Of a stretch of 64,000 nt of DNA, positions 47,701-58,141 are shown piece after piece. Under the pieces are notes generated by a model. The model saw nothing but the letters and a program-made list of their open reading frames with translations. It was not told where the DNA came from and ran no database searches. Origin of the DNA: Sarcomyxa edulis (lineage: Eukaryota > Basidiomycota > Agaricomycetes > Agaricales > Mycenaceae); the NCBI GenBank assembly GCA_009761415.1, contig QUOL01000001.1, positions 1,178,001-1,242,000 of the forward strand, written 5' to 3'. Within the stretch, counting starts at the first letter, position 1; each line of letters opens with the position of its first letter. The position numbers were made by a program, and so were the translations under genes.

Positions 47701-48533
47701 ACCTGGAAGCTAGGACCTGCGGATAGTTCGGGAGCAGATATGTTTCGTGTAACAGAAGGCCGGGAGTCGGACGGAAGGGTGGGAGTGCTAGAGGCTTTAG
47801 AAGATGAGATCTCTGCTGGAGGTGGTGATGTGTCTTGAGATTGCGTGGATTTACGAGAGAAAAACGAGAGTTTCTTCTTCTTTTCTTTCTCGGGGGGCGG
47901 AGTTACGACTGGTGGTGAAATCTGGCCTGATGTCATACCTGTGGGCGTAGGCAATGGTAAAGCTGACTGTGAGTCGTGAGCTGAGGACGGCGGAGTGGAT
48001 TCCGAGGACTCATTGGAGGAGTTTGAGGTCGATGCAGAGGACGATGAAAAGTAGTTTTCAGATGATGATGTAGGTATCGTATTAGATGATCCATCGGGAG
48101 ACATTGGGGTATTTGGAGGTTGTACGAGCTTGTAGTCGTCCGGCGAGTTCAAGGAAGAGTATGGTGGTGGGCTGGTTCTTGTATTGATAGATGGGTGACC
48201 AGCAGGGAGAGACCAAGACGAGAGAGAAGCGGTAGGGGATATGAAAAGGGGATGGGACATGGGATCTTGTGAAAAGGCAGGATCATCTTGAAGAGCGGGG
48301 GAAATTGGCCTATGAGAAAAACGCGGGGGTATTACGGATTGAATCTTGGACAATTTGGGATTCATAGGATCAGTTGTAGAGATAGAGGGAGATGAGGAGA
48401 AGAGATTTGAGAAGAGGTTAGTAGCGAATAGGCCTCGTGGGTTTGTATGTCCCAGAGGAGGTAAGTTGGGAGATTCAGCCTCGATAGACGCTTGGGTGGT
48501 ACTCGACCGATTTGCAACATCCGCAGCCATCAT
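44792..48533 (-). CDS. Gln/Ser/Pro-rich protein of unknown function
   Basis: Three exons join into about 1207 residues; introns of 50 and 68 nt lie near 47400-47449 and 47245-47312. The two large open frames seen on this strand are therefore one gene, not two. The N-terminal half is Ser/Pro-rich, includes a KEKKKKLSFFSRK basic patch, and ends in a conserved-looking block RRVLDRIDELDETNPFVAVHHGGPYEAILKVARG. After the introns comes LNFGMSLNLVPGQILPRNLVPG, then roughly 600 residues with many Gln runs (coded by CAG and CAA, plus strand CTGCTG), and a basic C-terminus ending KVPKRVLSKRRNDL. The HHGGPYE motif is reminiscent of the Pal1 cell-morphology family, but the match is short. The start ATG is at 48533; the frame upstream begins with TTG. 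Shares a divergent promoter with SLD2. Confidence 0.75.
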
Positions 48534-48816
48534 CGCATCGACTGTCAACGCCGAACGGTGTCAACTCGGAGGACTGCCTCGAACAAACCTCGAAAACAAA
48601 TTAGTTGCAGGGGTGAGGAGGAGGAGGGCAGTGCAAGACGGTGAGCTGGCCTGAGTCTGCCTGGACATCGACACGTGTTGACGCGACTACCCAGACCGTC
48701 GCGTCCCAGTCCATCCCAAGCTTGTCCTCCTACCAGCTACCTCCAGATACCACCTACCTCCAGATACCAGCCAGTGCCACCTCCGAATACCAACTGGTGC
48801 CAGCTAGTGGACCCGC
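48534..48816. promoter_or_regulatory. Divergent promoter of SLD2 and the Gln-rich gene
   Basis: 283 bp between two start codons. It contains one GACGCGAC and one GTCGCGTC motif (about 48677-48705), close to the ACGCG core bound by MBF at cell-cycle genes of fungi. That would fit G1/S control of SLD2, though the sites are not perfect ACGCGT. It also contains the 17-bp tandem repeat listed separately. Regulation is inferred. Confidence 0.35.
48737..48770. repeat. 17-bp tandem repeat upstream of SLD2
   Basis: CTACCTCCAGATACCAC is followed directly by CTACCTCCAGATACCAG, 16 of 17 positions identical; a third diverged copy (CCACCTCCGAATACCAA) follows at about 48778-48794. It lies 50-80 bp before the SLD2 start codon. 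Confidence 0.85.
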
Positions 48817-50453
48817 ATGTCTGAACTAGCCACCGTTCGTGCTGAAATCAAACAGTGGGAACGCTCTTTCAAAGCCGACCATGGAAAAGACCCATCCATT
48901 CAAGACATAAAACAGCTTCCTCATATCGGTACGTCTTTTTCATATCCGCATCATGTCAGTGCTTGCTCAATCCCACCCCAGCTGAGAAATACAGGCTATA
49001 CAAGAGACTCTCAAAGGCCGCTGCTGCTCCACCCTCGACTCCTCCAAGATCTCATTCACATCCTTCTCTCCTCCTATCAAAACCGCGCGCACCCGCAGAA
49101 CCGACATCAGACTTGCCTTCATTCAACCCCTTCTCCCCGCGTAAAGCAAAGAGTGCAGCAAAGAGTGGAAAAGGAAAACAGAAGGACATTTTCGATCTCG
49201 CTCTCACCTCTCACGCCAATCCATTTGTCACCCCGACAAAACCAAAACCTAAACCCCGTGCAAAGCCCAACCAAAAGCCCATCCAGAACAGAGATCCATC
49301 TCCGACTCCAGATGAACTCTTCCCACCCATATCATCCGTCCTATCCAATCCCAACTCTGCTTCCGCTTCCTCATCAAAATTATACTTCCCGCCACCACAA
49401 CAGCCAGCAAGCGCCCTCAGTCGTGCTCGGAAACGTCTCCGTGGAGAACCAGTCTCACCTTCACCCAATAAGGATAAACGCAGACGCGTCGTGCCCCCTG
49501 TCACACCTCCCCCACCCCTCGTCTTTCCACACATCGAACCGAAGAATGTTCGGACTCACACTGAAAACACACACGATGACATAGGCGACTCTTTCATAAG
49601 TGACTCACCTGTGAAAGCCCCAACAGGTTCCAAATCCTTCAAAGTTCTCTTCGAAGACACTGTCCCACCTCTTGCACCCCTCGTGAAAACGAAACCCTTG
49701 ACACGGACAAAGACTGCCACCAAGCTCTTTGGCGCCCCTGATCCTATCATCGGCAGCAAGAGAAACGGGGATCATCGAACGTCTGCTAAGCGATCCCTAT
49801 CTGATTCCGAGTCCGAGATCACTCACGAATCTGATGAAACGAGTGGCATTCAACTTGTACCCCCATCTCCTCCTCCCGTCGGCGAGTCGCAGAATGGATA
49901 CAAGAATGGGTCTTACAAGAACAAAGGGAAGGGGAAAGCAGCTACTGTGATCAAGAATGGCAGGAAAAAGGCAAAGGTTGACGATGGGGACGAGGACGAG
50001 GACGAAGACGACGAGAGCGACGAGTTTGCTGGGAAAGTAAAATTGGTAGATCGTTGGGCACGGGTGAGAGCTATGAGCGAAACGGAGGAAGAGGAAGAAG
50101 AGCTTATGGCGTTCAAACGTATGGACAACGGAGGCGAGGAAATTATGCGAGAGGACGGAGAAGATGAGGAAGGGTATGAGATTAACCTCCCTCAAAATTT
50201 ACTCCAGGTACTCGCGTTATCGCCTTCACATAATGCGGCGAAAAGGAGGGACGTCGAAGAGGAGAGAATGGCCGAGGGGTTGTTGTATGGACGCGTCCGA
50301 GGGGATGCGAGTAAGGGTGCCGAGGTATGGGGTGTCGGAGAAGTAGATGGGGAGGATGGGGAGGGACTAGAAGTACGAGAAGGTGATGTGGACGTGGATG
50401 ATGAGGATGAATGGGAAGGGGAGCCTGTCCCATGGGAGGTTGGGGCACTGTAA
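48817..50453 (+). CDS. SLD2: DNA replication regulator SLD2
   Basis: A CDK target that, once phosphorylated, binds Dpb11 to help load the CMG helicase at origins. The N-terminus has the family signature: VRAEIKQWERSFKADHGKDPSIQDIKQLPHI, an intron (53 nt, donor GTACGT at about 48930), then AEKYRLYKRLSKA, the Sld2/RecQL4 homology region that binds DNA and Dpb11. The middle is rich in SP and TP sites expected for CDK phosphorylation (for example NPFSPRK, VSPSPNK and PTPDE), with several basic patches. The C-terminal third is strongly acidic (DEDEDEDDESDEF and further Glu/Asp runs), ending PVPWEVGAL. About 527 residues. The start is the first ATG, one residue before the conserved block. Nuclear. 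Confidence 0.88.
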
Positions 50454-51035
50454 GGAGCTGCATTCTTAGCGTGTAGCGTCTGTGCAGTGTGTGTTTTCTA
50501 TTTTACTGCAACCTGTTTTGATCCAATGCTTTTGCTAGACAACTTTCCTTCCCAAAAACGCGTGTTATTTGAACAAGACGCGTGTGTTCTCGTGAAACTA
50601 TGATAGCGTGCAGCAGCTTATAGTGCACGTGTTCCTTGAAAACATCCCGAAATGGCAAGACCTTTCTAGCTAGCCCAACGGCTGGATAAACCTGGTTTTC
50701 ATTTCCTCCTACTTATCGGGTATCCTGTCATATAACCTGAGCATGCTAACTCTCATCTCTTCTCGATTAACGCGTTTCAGGCATCTCCCATAATGTGGCC
50801 GTGATCTAAAGGCCTCGCGCCCTACGCATGGCTGATCAAACCAGCACCAATGCCCGCAATAACAACCTCTTGCTTGATCGATTCCGACATACCTGCGTAA
50901 GAAACAACGCACCAGTCACTGCGTGGATAGCGTACGGACCACATCTCCAGTCAAGTCACTTCCCTCCATCGGCGTGTTCACTGCGCAGTCCCTTACCTCA
51001 AAACCCCACCTCCCCCTTTTCTTCTCCTTCATCTC
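50454..51035. other. Intergenic region with MluI-type ACGCGT boxes
   Basis: This is 582 bp between two same-strand genes. It contains AAACGCGTGTT (about 50559), AGACGCGTGTG (about 50577) and TAACGCGTTT (about 50768), which match the MCB element. A plus-strand open frame at 50828-51046 looks like a chance ORF. No gene is recognised. Confidence 0.45.
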
Positions 51036-53577
51036 ATGTCCCCTGATTCAGCTCTCTGGTCCGACGTCCGCTCTGTCTTCAACTCCCTTCGTCAACGCCG
51101 CACCAGCCTTCGCAGTACCCTCGGCAGCATTAAAAGCAAAGACAGTAAACACAAACTCAACCGTTCATCTTCTTACACACCGTACGAGGTCTATCAACAG
51201 ATCATGCATCCCACTATTCTTCGTGATTCAGAGGCTACGAAGAAACTTCTCGAGGTTATCCTCGAGCTACCCAATGGCAGACGTGCAGTCTCAAGACTCG
51301 CGCGTACATGTCGGGCACTGTCCGAACCTGCGCTGAACGTCCTATGGCGAGACCTTGACTCTCTCGTTCCGATTATTGGACTTTTCCCCGGTCAATTACT
51401 GAAGAGGGCTCGGAAACCCGGTATGGGTTTGGTGAGTAACAACCCCAATGACCGTGTATATTCGTTCTCAAAGTCGGAGATAATATTGAAAACAGTCACG
51501 AATGCCACTTGACGAAGATTGGAGCAGACTCCTCTCATACGGCGAACGCGTCCAACGTATAACATACGATGAGAGCGCAAACAATATCGCTTCCTCGATA
51601 TTCCCCGTATTCGAAGACTATCGTCCACGCCCATACATCCTCCCACATCTCCTTCACCTCACATGGAAAGCAGAAACACCAGCTGGTCTGGATCGTTGTT
51701 CGCTCTTCCTAAGCCCCGAGCTTCAGAGCTTCACGTTGGAGGTGGGAGCGCGGTTCCCGGGGTTGAATACGTTTCTCGCTACGTTGTCGAGCCGTACGCG
51801 GTTGACGATGTTTTCGTTCAGTTCTCCGACAACCCTACCCGACGCTTTCACCGAGCTCCTCCTCCCGCAGGACGGACTCGAGAAACTCGTCCTCGTCGCA
51901 CCAGGGGCGTTATCACCTGGCGTAGGCCGGTGGATCGCCTCCTTGAAAAAGCTACAGACTCTGCAGATGGATCTGACCGGTCGGTCCATTATAGCTGTTG
52001 AGGGTTTCTTCGACGAATTGGCTCCTAGATCTGGGGATTCCACACCTAGTTCGGTGGGATCCACGGATAGTGGTGTTTTCTCGGGAGACGAGCCGGATTT
52101 TTCTGATATTCGGAAATCAGCTATGCGTTTGACGGGGGATTTACGTTCGAGAGGATCGTTCTCTCAACTGCGTCAGTTGCAGTTGACTGGGGAGGCGTCG
52201 AATATTGCGGTATTCCTCAAGCATCTGGCTAGTCCGTTGACGCAATTGGACCTCGTCATTGAGGATCCGCCGGATAACGCAGATTGGCAGGATTTGTCGG
52301 TGCTTTTCTGCGAACGATACGGTGATTCGTTGCAGTCGTTGCGTATCACTGCTACGGGTTCCTCGCGTTTCTCTGAACTCGTGAGATCGACTTCACGAGC
52401 AGAGCCACCGTCCAATAATCTATCCCTCCAACACCTATCGAATCTATCGAATCTCACCTATCTTTCCATCGACCTGCCAGAGTCCGTTATATTCCACAGC
52501 GCTGATATCTCCAAGGTGGCAGAGGCATGCCCCAATCTCGAGATACTTAGGCTATGCCCTATGACGCGTTTCCCAAATACATCGGGCCCTCCTAAGCTCA
52601 CGTTAGATGCATTGGCACCTCTCCTGAGCAACTGTCAGCGTCTTCACACTCTAGCAGTGGTCGTGAATGCCAAACGCGGGTCGAATGAGACCCTTACCTC
52701 GCGATCGTTTTCCTCGAGATCGCTACTCCGTCTTCACGTCGGTCATTCGTGGATCAACGATCCTCTTCAAGTGACCATTCTTTTGAGTCACTTCGCACCC
52801 TACTTGGAGACCCTCAAGTGGTTCCACGAAAAGAACCGTCCAGGATTCATCGAAGCTAACGCGGCAGGGTGGCAGAAAGTGTCCGACTCACTTCCATACC
52901 TGCAGAACGTCCGGTTGACGGAGAGGAGAAATTCTGTTCCGGTGAATGTCTACGTTAAGCCACCTACGTCGGAGAAAGGGGTCAATGCCACCGTGATCAC
53001 GGCGGATCGAGGTGTCCATGTCAGGCCTCGAACGGCGGATAGTGCCACCCAATTCTCGCCTCTGCTGGTCAGCCGTATGGTGCAGGCAAAGACAGAAACC
53101 AAGTCTGTGTCTGTCAATGCAAGACCATCTACAGTCAGCGTAGCGGTACATGCCGTCAAACTTGCTCGCAGCCAGTCCGTGGACGCACGGCCACTGACTA
53201 CTTCGGCGTCAGTGGATGCGACGACTGCAACTACCTCGAAATCTGTCGAAGCCCTAATTGAATCACACTCACCCATGGAAAACGGAACAGCATCACCAGA
53301 ACATTCATTCATTCCACAACAATACATCCTTCCGTCTATCTTTGGCCTCTTTTCCTTAGCTTTCAAGCTCTTCATCTCAGTACCACTATATATTCCATCA
53401 CGAATCATCGAACTTTCCCTCGAAAAGTTCCACGCCACTCCGGAGAGCGGGGAAGAATCCGAAAAAAATGCGCCATCTGGCTCTGGCTCTGAACAGGGTG
53501 GAGATTCTCTATCCTCTATACCTCCAGAACAAGATACCTCTCCGTCTCCGGACATGATCCCTCAAGTCGGTCTCTGA
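51036..53577 (+). CDS. F-box-like / leucine-rich repeat protein with C-terminal 11-residue repeats and hydrophobic segment
   Basis: Two exons (51036-51431, 51496-53577; intron GTGAGT...ACAG of 64 nt) give about 825 residues. The first exon has ELPNGRRAVSRLARTCRALSEPALNVLWRDLDSLVPIIGLFP, the typical basidiomycete F-box-like region before an LRR-like array. Several LRR-type strands follow (for example LKKLQTLQMDL, LTYLSIDLP and CPNLEILRLCP). F-box proteins usually present substrates to SCF ubiquitin ligases, but no clear Skp1-binding core is resolved here. From residue about 616 to 725 (nt 52945-53274) come ten consecutive 11-residue units with the pattern xVxAxPxTxSx. These are followed by a Gly/Leu/Ile-rich hydrophobic stretch (YILPSIFGLFSLAFKLFISVPLYIPSRIIEL) at about 740-770 and an acidic/Ser-rich tail. 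That layout is unusual for the family. Confidence 0.78.
52945..53274 (+). repeat. Ten in-frame 33-nt repeats encoding an 11-residue xVxAxPxTxSx motif
   Basis: Starting with NVYVKPPTSEK, the sequence can be cut every 11 residues without a gap: GVNATVITADR, GVHVRPRTADS, ATQFSPLLVSR, MVQAKTETKSV, SVNARPSTVSV, AVHAVKLARSQ, SVDARPLTTSA, SVDATTATTSK and SVEALIESHSP. Position 2 is Val in nine of the ten units and position 4 is usually Ala or Val. The DNA is highly diverged, so this is a protein-level repeat, not a recent tandem expansion. Confidence 0.85.
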
Positions 53578-53876
53578 TCCACTTGTTTGTTTACGAACTC
53601 TCTACTTACGCATACCGTATGACTTTGTGCTGGCACTACAATTAGGAAAATAATGATCATGAATCCATTTCAAATGCAACTGACGCTGAATACGCCTCCA
53701 ATGAACGTAAAATCGCTCAGGCTCGAGTTGCAGAAGTGAATGAGGTGCAAGTCGCAAGCTGGATCGAAGTTGTCCGAAAGCGGACAGGTTCGCAAATAGC
53801 CGAAAATGGGACGCGTCAGTTCACGCCTCGCACTTTCGAAAGCAACGCACTCCTCTACACTCCTTGGAATTACACC
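53578..53876. other. Intergenic region
   Basis: This is 299 bp between the F-box-like gene and RPN5. No gene is seen; it should hold the RPN5 promoter. Confidence 0.45.
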
Positions 53877-55684
53877 ATGTCCGACAACAGGAAACAAGAA
53901 AAGGACTTTACGCCTGAAGTCGATGCCATTCTACCAGAAGCCACCTCTTTGGTGAAGGTATGTCCAACATTTGGCTGTACTCAGACTGGAGGTATACTGA
54001 CTGGGTCTATGAAGTCTGGCAAATTACAGGAAGGCTTGGATAAGCTCTTCGTTCTTGAAAAACAAACACGCAATGTGAGCTATTCTATTTCTTCAAATCA
54101 AGATCCTTGACCGAACGTGTTTTCGTAGGCATCCGATCTGGCCTCAACGACACGCCTTGTGAAAGCCATCGTCGATCACTGTTACGAAGCCCGAGATTAC
54201 ACTCTACTCAACTCGAGTGTCACCATCCTGAGTAAAAAACATGGTCAACTGAAGGGTGCTGTGCAAGCTATCGTGGAGCAGGTCATGGGATGGTTGGACG
54301 ATGTCAAAGCACGAGACGGCGTTGAGAGATGGCTCGAATTGGTCGAAACACTACGAGGTGTCACTGAGGGAAAGGTAAGACATTCTTTATCAGCTATAGG
54401 GACCTGACCTCACAACCGGGTCCTTTCAGATATTCCTGGAGACACCAAGAGCTCGTGTCACCCTGCTGCTTTCGCATTACCATGAAGGCCTTGCAAGCGC
54501 GTCAACAACACCATTGACACCTGCCGCAAAAGAATCCCTCCAAACTGCCTCCGACCTACTATCTGACCTTCAAGTCGAGACATACTCATCCATGGAACGT
54601 AGAGAGAAGACGGAGTTCATTCTCGAACAGATGCGGTTATTGATCGCAGTGGCACGACAGAAGGATACGGAACAAGGGAAGGACGGGAAGGATCTACTGG
54701 GTGGAGGGGAAGCTGAGTGGGTCAAGGTCAAGGTTGGAGGGAGAAAAATCAACGAAGATTTCCTGAAAGACAAAGAAAACCAGGTCAGTGTCTACCCTTG
54801 GATCTTTCCATTCCTTGAGCTGACGAATTAAGTAGGACTTGAAACTCAAATACTACGACTTGATGATCCAACACGCGCTCCATCATAGTGATTACCTAGA
54901 CGTTGCAAAATACTACTACAAGGTCTGGGAAACACCATCAATCAAGGAAGATGAGACCGACAAGGGCAGAGCAGTACGTTGTTCGACTCTTCTCCAGTAG
55001 AATGCATCTCACTCGATATGACAGGCCCTTGAACACATCGTATATTATGTTGTCCTCGCTCCTCACAACAATGAGCAGTCTGACATGCTACATCATCTTT
55101 TCGCCGACCCTGCCCTGACTAAATTAGAACTGCATTAGTGAGTCTTTCCCTTGATACTGCCAGATACAGGATTGACGTCGTCAACAGTAACCTGGTGAAG
55201 TGCTTCACAACACGTGAGCTCATGCGATGGCCTGGTATTGAGACCATATACGGCCCATTTTTGCGGAAAACACCCGTTTTCACTTCTGACAAGCGCTGGG
55301 AAGACCTGCATACCCGAGTCATTGAGCACGTAAGTCTTCAAGAAGTAATTTTTTCCGATTCTTGAACTCATATAATTTCCGATCGTCTAGAACATACGTG
55401 TCGTAGCACAATACTACACCCGCATCACTCTCCCCCGCCTTACCTCCCTTCTTGACCTCACCGTAACGCAGACAGAAGAGATTCTAGCTCGCTTGGTGGT
55501 TTCAGGGACAGTATGGGCACGCGTCGACAGACCTGCCCAAGTGATCAACTTCAGAAACAAGCGCAACGCAGAGGATGTCATGAATGACTGGAGTTCGGAC
55601 ATGCAGAAGTTGTTGGGACTGGTAGAGAAGACTTGGATGGGAATGAATGCTGCACTGGCGGCTCAGTCGCGAGTCAAAGCTTAG
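53877..55684 (+). CDS. RPN5: 26S proteasome regulatory subunit RPN5 (PSMD12)
   Basis: Non-ATPase lid subunit of the 26S proteasome. Spliced blocks follow family order: KDFTPEVDAILPEATSLV; SGKLQEGLDKLFVLEKQTR; TTRLVKAIVDHCYEARDYTLLNSSV; ILSKKHGQLKGAVQAIV; then RVTLLLSHYHE, RREKTEFILEQMRL, DLKLKYYDLMIQHALHHSDYLDVAKYYYKVWE, the PCI region ELMRWPGIETIYGPFLR, HTRVIEH, NIRVVAQYYTRITLPRLTSLLDLT, TVTQTEEILARLVVSGTVWARVDRPAQVINFR and the C-terminal helix KLLGLVEKTWM. About seven short introns. One, near 55139-55191, splits a Tyr codon after LELH. The start ATG at 53877 gives a conserved N-terminus, after a few non-conserved residues. Nuclear and cytoplasmic. Confidence 0.95.
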
Positions 55685-55826
55685 ATTTGTTCTGCTGGAC
55701 ATGATATTATTGCATTTTGTTGTTCTGACTCAACTTCTGGGAGCCTGCCAATCATCGAAAAAAAGTGATATTGAGCACTTTGTATATCCCCTCTCCCAGT
55801 TCTCTCCCAGTTGTAATCATGCATGA

Positions 55827-56755
55827 TTATCGAGACACCGATTGTACTGTCGAGGTCAAGCCCATAAAATCTGGATTTTGAATCCTGGATTTTGTTGCAG
55901 TTGGAATATAAGCCTCGCTCGGCAGTGCTTCTCGTTTTGCCTTTGGCCTCGAAAGATAACTCGGCCTGACACCGTCCTTCCACAGCCTGACATATTCCTG
56001 TCCCTTCGTCCATTGGTCTTTACCCTCACGCTCCCTGACAAGAGAGGACCACTTCTTGGCAGCAGCATATTCTCCTGGATCCGCTTCTTCTCTGAATTTC
56101 CAAGTGTCCATAGCCTTCTTCTCTTTTTCGAAACCCATTTCGATTTCTGTAAGCCCGAATTGAATACCGAAAGACTCGGCTTCCTTGACTGCAAAAGTCG
56201 TTGCGACATGATGCTCTGATCGTAGGGCGCGGAACTGAGCCACTGCTTTTGCATAGGCTTCCGATAGAGGGATCTCGTGGTATTCGTGTAAGTTGACGGC
56301 AAAACGAATTGCGCTGTAGGAGATTGTCCCAAGAATCAGCAACAGGCGTCCTGAAAGAGAAGAGAGAATCATGCATACTCCTCAGGAGTGGGATTACGTC
56401 CCCTTTGTCTCAGTCTGCTCCATTCTGTTCCCTGTATTGGATGAGGATCCTCTATCTTGCCCTTTTCGACTAATGTGGTTGGGCGAAAGGCCTCGAAAGG
56501 ATGATCTCGGAAAAACTGGCGACGAAGGCCGTCCTCAAGATAGCGGATATCTAGTGGACGAGGTTTTACTGCACGCATCTTACCAGAAGGTTTTTGAGGG
56601 GTGTCGTATCGAGATCTTGGCGGAGGGTATTTGGCTGGAAGTGGAATTGGGGGATATTCGAGGACGGCATCATACCATGCGGGTGTAACTCTTTGTAAAC
56701 GAGTACGCGAGACCTGCCTATGGACTTGAGAGGCGATGCGACGGTTCATAGACAT
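55827..56755 (-). CDS. RSM25: Mitochondrial small-subunit ribosomal protein mS23 (Rsm25)
   Basis: Mitoribosomal SSU protein. The N-terminal exon begins with a short basic stretch (RRIASQVHRQVSRTRLQR) and then PAWYDAVLEYPPIPLPAKYPP; RPLDIRYLEDGLRRQFFRDHPFEAFRP follows, which resembles the [24 protein letters not shown] region of yeast Rsm25. An intron of 65 nt (donor GTATGC inside the Glu codon after PTPE, about 56305-56369) leads to AIRFAVNLHEYHEIPLSEAYAKAVAQFRALRSEHH, with Tyr and His-rich turns. The C-terminal extension is basic and acidic. About 287 residues. Mitochondrial location is inferred from family, and from the basic N-terminus. Confidence 0.82.
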
Positions 56756-57104
56756 GGCTGGCGACGAGGAGGCCCAGTAGCCTAAGCGCTAGGAATGGAT
56801 GTGTGGATTTCTGGGGACAGTCTGGGAGAAAGGCCGTTTTCGGTCAGAATTCAATCGAACAGTCGCACGTGACACCTCCCTCATTCACGCGAAATTCGAA
56901 TCCACGCGCGTCAATTTCTCCAGCTTCTCAAGATGAGCGATTTTTGCTTCACTCTAACTGGAGCCCGCCCATCATAATACAAAGACTCCATCAAATTGTG
57001 ATGTAAGTTCCTCAGGACTACCTAGATGTCCCTGCCCGACCCGGACCCCCTATAAGGCCACAGCTTTATCTCATTCACAGCCTTTCCTAATCTCCATCAC
57101 TGGG
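56756..57104. other. Divergent intergenic region with TATA-like box
   Basis: This is 349 bp between mS23 (-) and the next plus-strand gene. TATAAG at 57051-57056 lies 49 bp upstream of the ATG at 57105. No gene is recognised. Confidence 0.45.
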
Positions 57105-57939
57105 ATGGCCCACCTAACAGGAGAGCCACGTCTGACATTTCGCGATTATTCCATATCTCCAACATCTTCTTGTTTATCTGCGTCTACCACTTCGTCGGAT
57201 GGCACGTCGTTAGGTCCTGGAGCTGATTTCGGGCGTGTCTTATTCTGGATCGGGGAGCATGTGCTGGATACAGCGGTGGACATCGCCATCAATGCGCGCC
57301 TCCTCTTCATATTCTTCTCTGTTGCTCATAGAAGTGATACCACGGAATTGAATCTGAAGGATGTGCGTCGTCTGCAGACTGTCTGCCTCGATCTGCTGGA
57401 ATTATGCCGGTCAGTGAACCTCATCTCTTGCCTTGTACTATCTGCATTGTCTGATTGCAAGTCAAGACCCGATTACCCATTGAGAGTCATTCGGAGATCA
57501 TTATCACTTATTCTCGCCATCCTACGACCTTTGAGCACTCAGTCCATCCTGCTCCTCAATTCAGACTTCATTGACGTGTTGGAATACGAGGTTGAAGAAT
57601 ATGATGATAAAATTGCCAATGAGCTGGCTTCCCAGATTCTGCGCATCGCTGACGCGTTTCGTGAGCTGCCATGCCAATGCGTTTTCTGTCTGCGGTCTCC
57701 GAGCGTGAGCTTGACCTCATAATATGTCTTCTGTTGAACGCTGACCACACACATCATCTTAGGTTGCAAACAAGCTTGGTTATAGGTGGTGTCAGAAGCG
57801 TAAGACTCTGCATTGGCCTGTGCAGGGTACTTACGAATGGATGAATCGGAGGAGATATTTTCAGAGGTTCCCCGTATCTCCTCGCTTGGCACATGAGGTC
57901 GGCCTGAGTTCGAATTGGCAGATACAGTCAGATCGATAG
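57105..57939 (+). CDS. Unrecognised protein with hydrophobic and Cys-rich segments
   Basis: Two exons (57105-57704 and 57763-57939; intron GTGAGC...TTAG of 58 nt) give 258 residues. I do not recognise a family. The N-terminus is Ser/Thr-rich. A hydrophobic helix-rich middle follows (DTAVDIAINARLLFIFFSVA, LNLKDVRRLQTVCLDLLELC, RVIRRSLSLILAILRPL, then EVEEYDDKIANELASQILRIADAFRELP). A short CQCVFC motif sits just before the intron. The second exon has aromatic residues (GYRWCQKRKTLHWPVQGTYEWMNRRRYFQRFP). The CQCVFC pair of Cys pairs could bind a metal, but no full finger is evident. Confidence in the gene comes from the clean splice and the continuing frame; confidence in any function is low. 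Confidence 0.6.
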
Positions 57940-58141
57940 CATAGTTGTAAAGGATATGTTTTATTATTATATGGAGGGGTTCGGTCTTGATACCGCTGCA
58001 TTACCAAATTCTACTACAAATAGGCTTGGGATCAATTCTCTGACGGGTAATGGTCAAGAAAAGGGACGAACAAATGAATGGAGTTCAAATTGGTGCGTTA
58101 TCCAGTCTGTTCGTCGAAAAAGATGACCGCAAAGGCCCTCG

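Noticed and set aside
44792..48548. Two separate genes on the minus strand (44792-47188 and 47205-48548)
   Set aside because: Removing two standard introns joins them in frame with sensible phases, so I treat them as one gene. The upstream frame starts with TTG, not ATG.
50828..51046. 72-residue plus-strand open frame before the F-box-like gene
   Set aside because: No family and overlapping the expected 5' UTR; the conserved gene starts at 51036.
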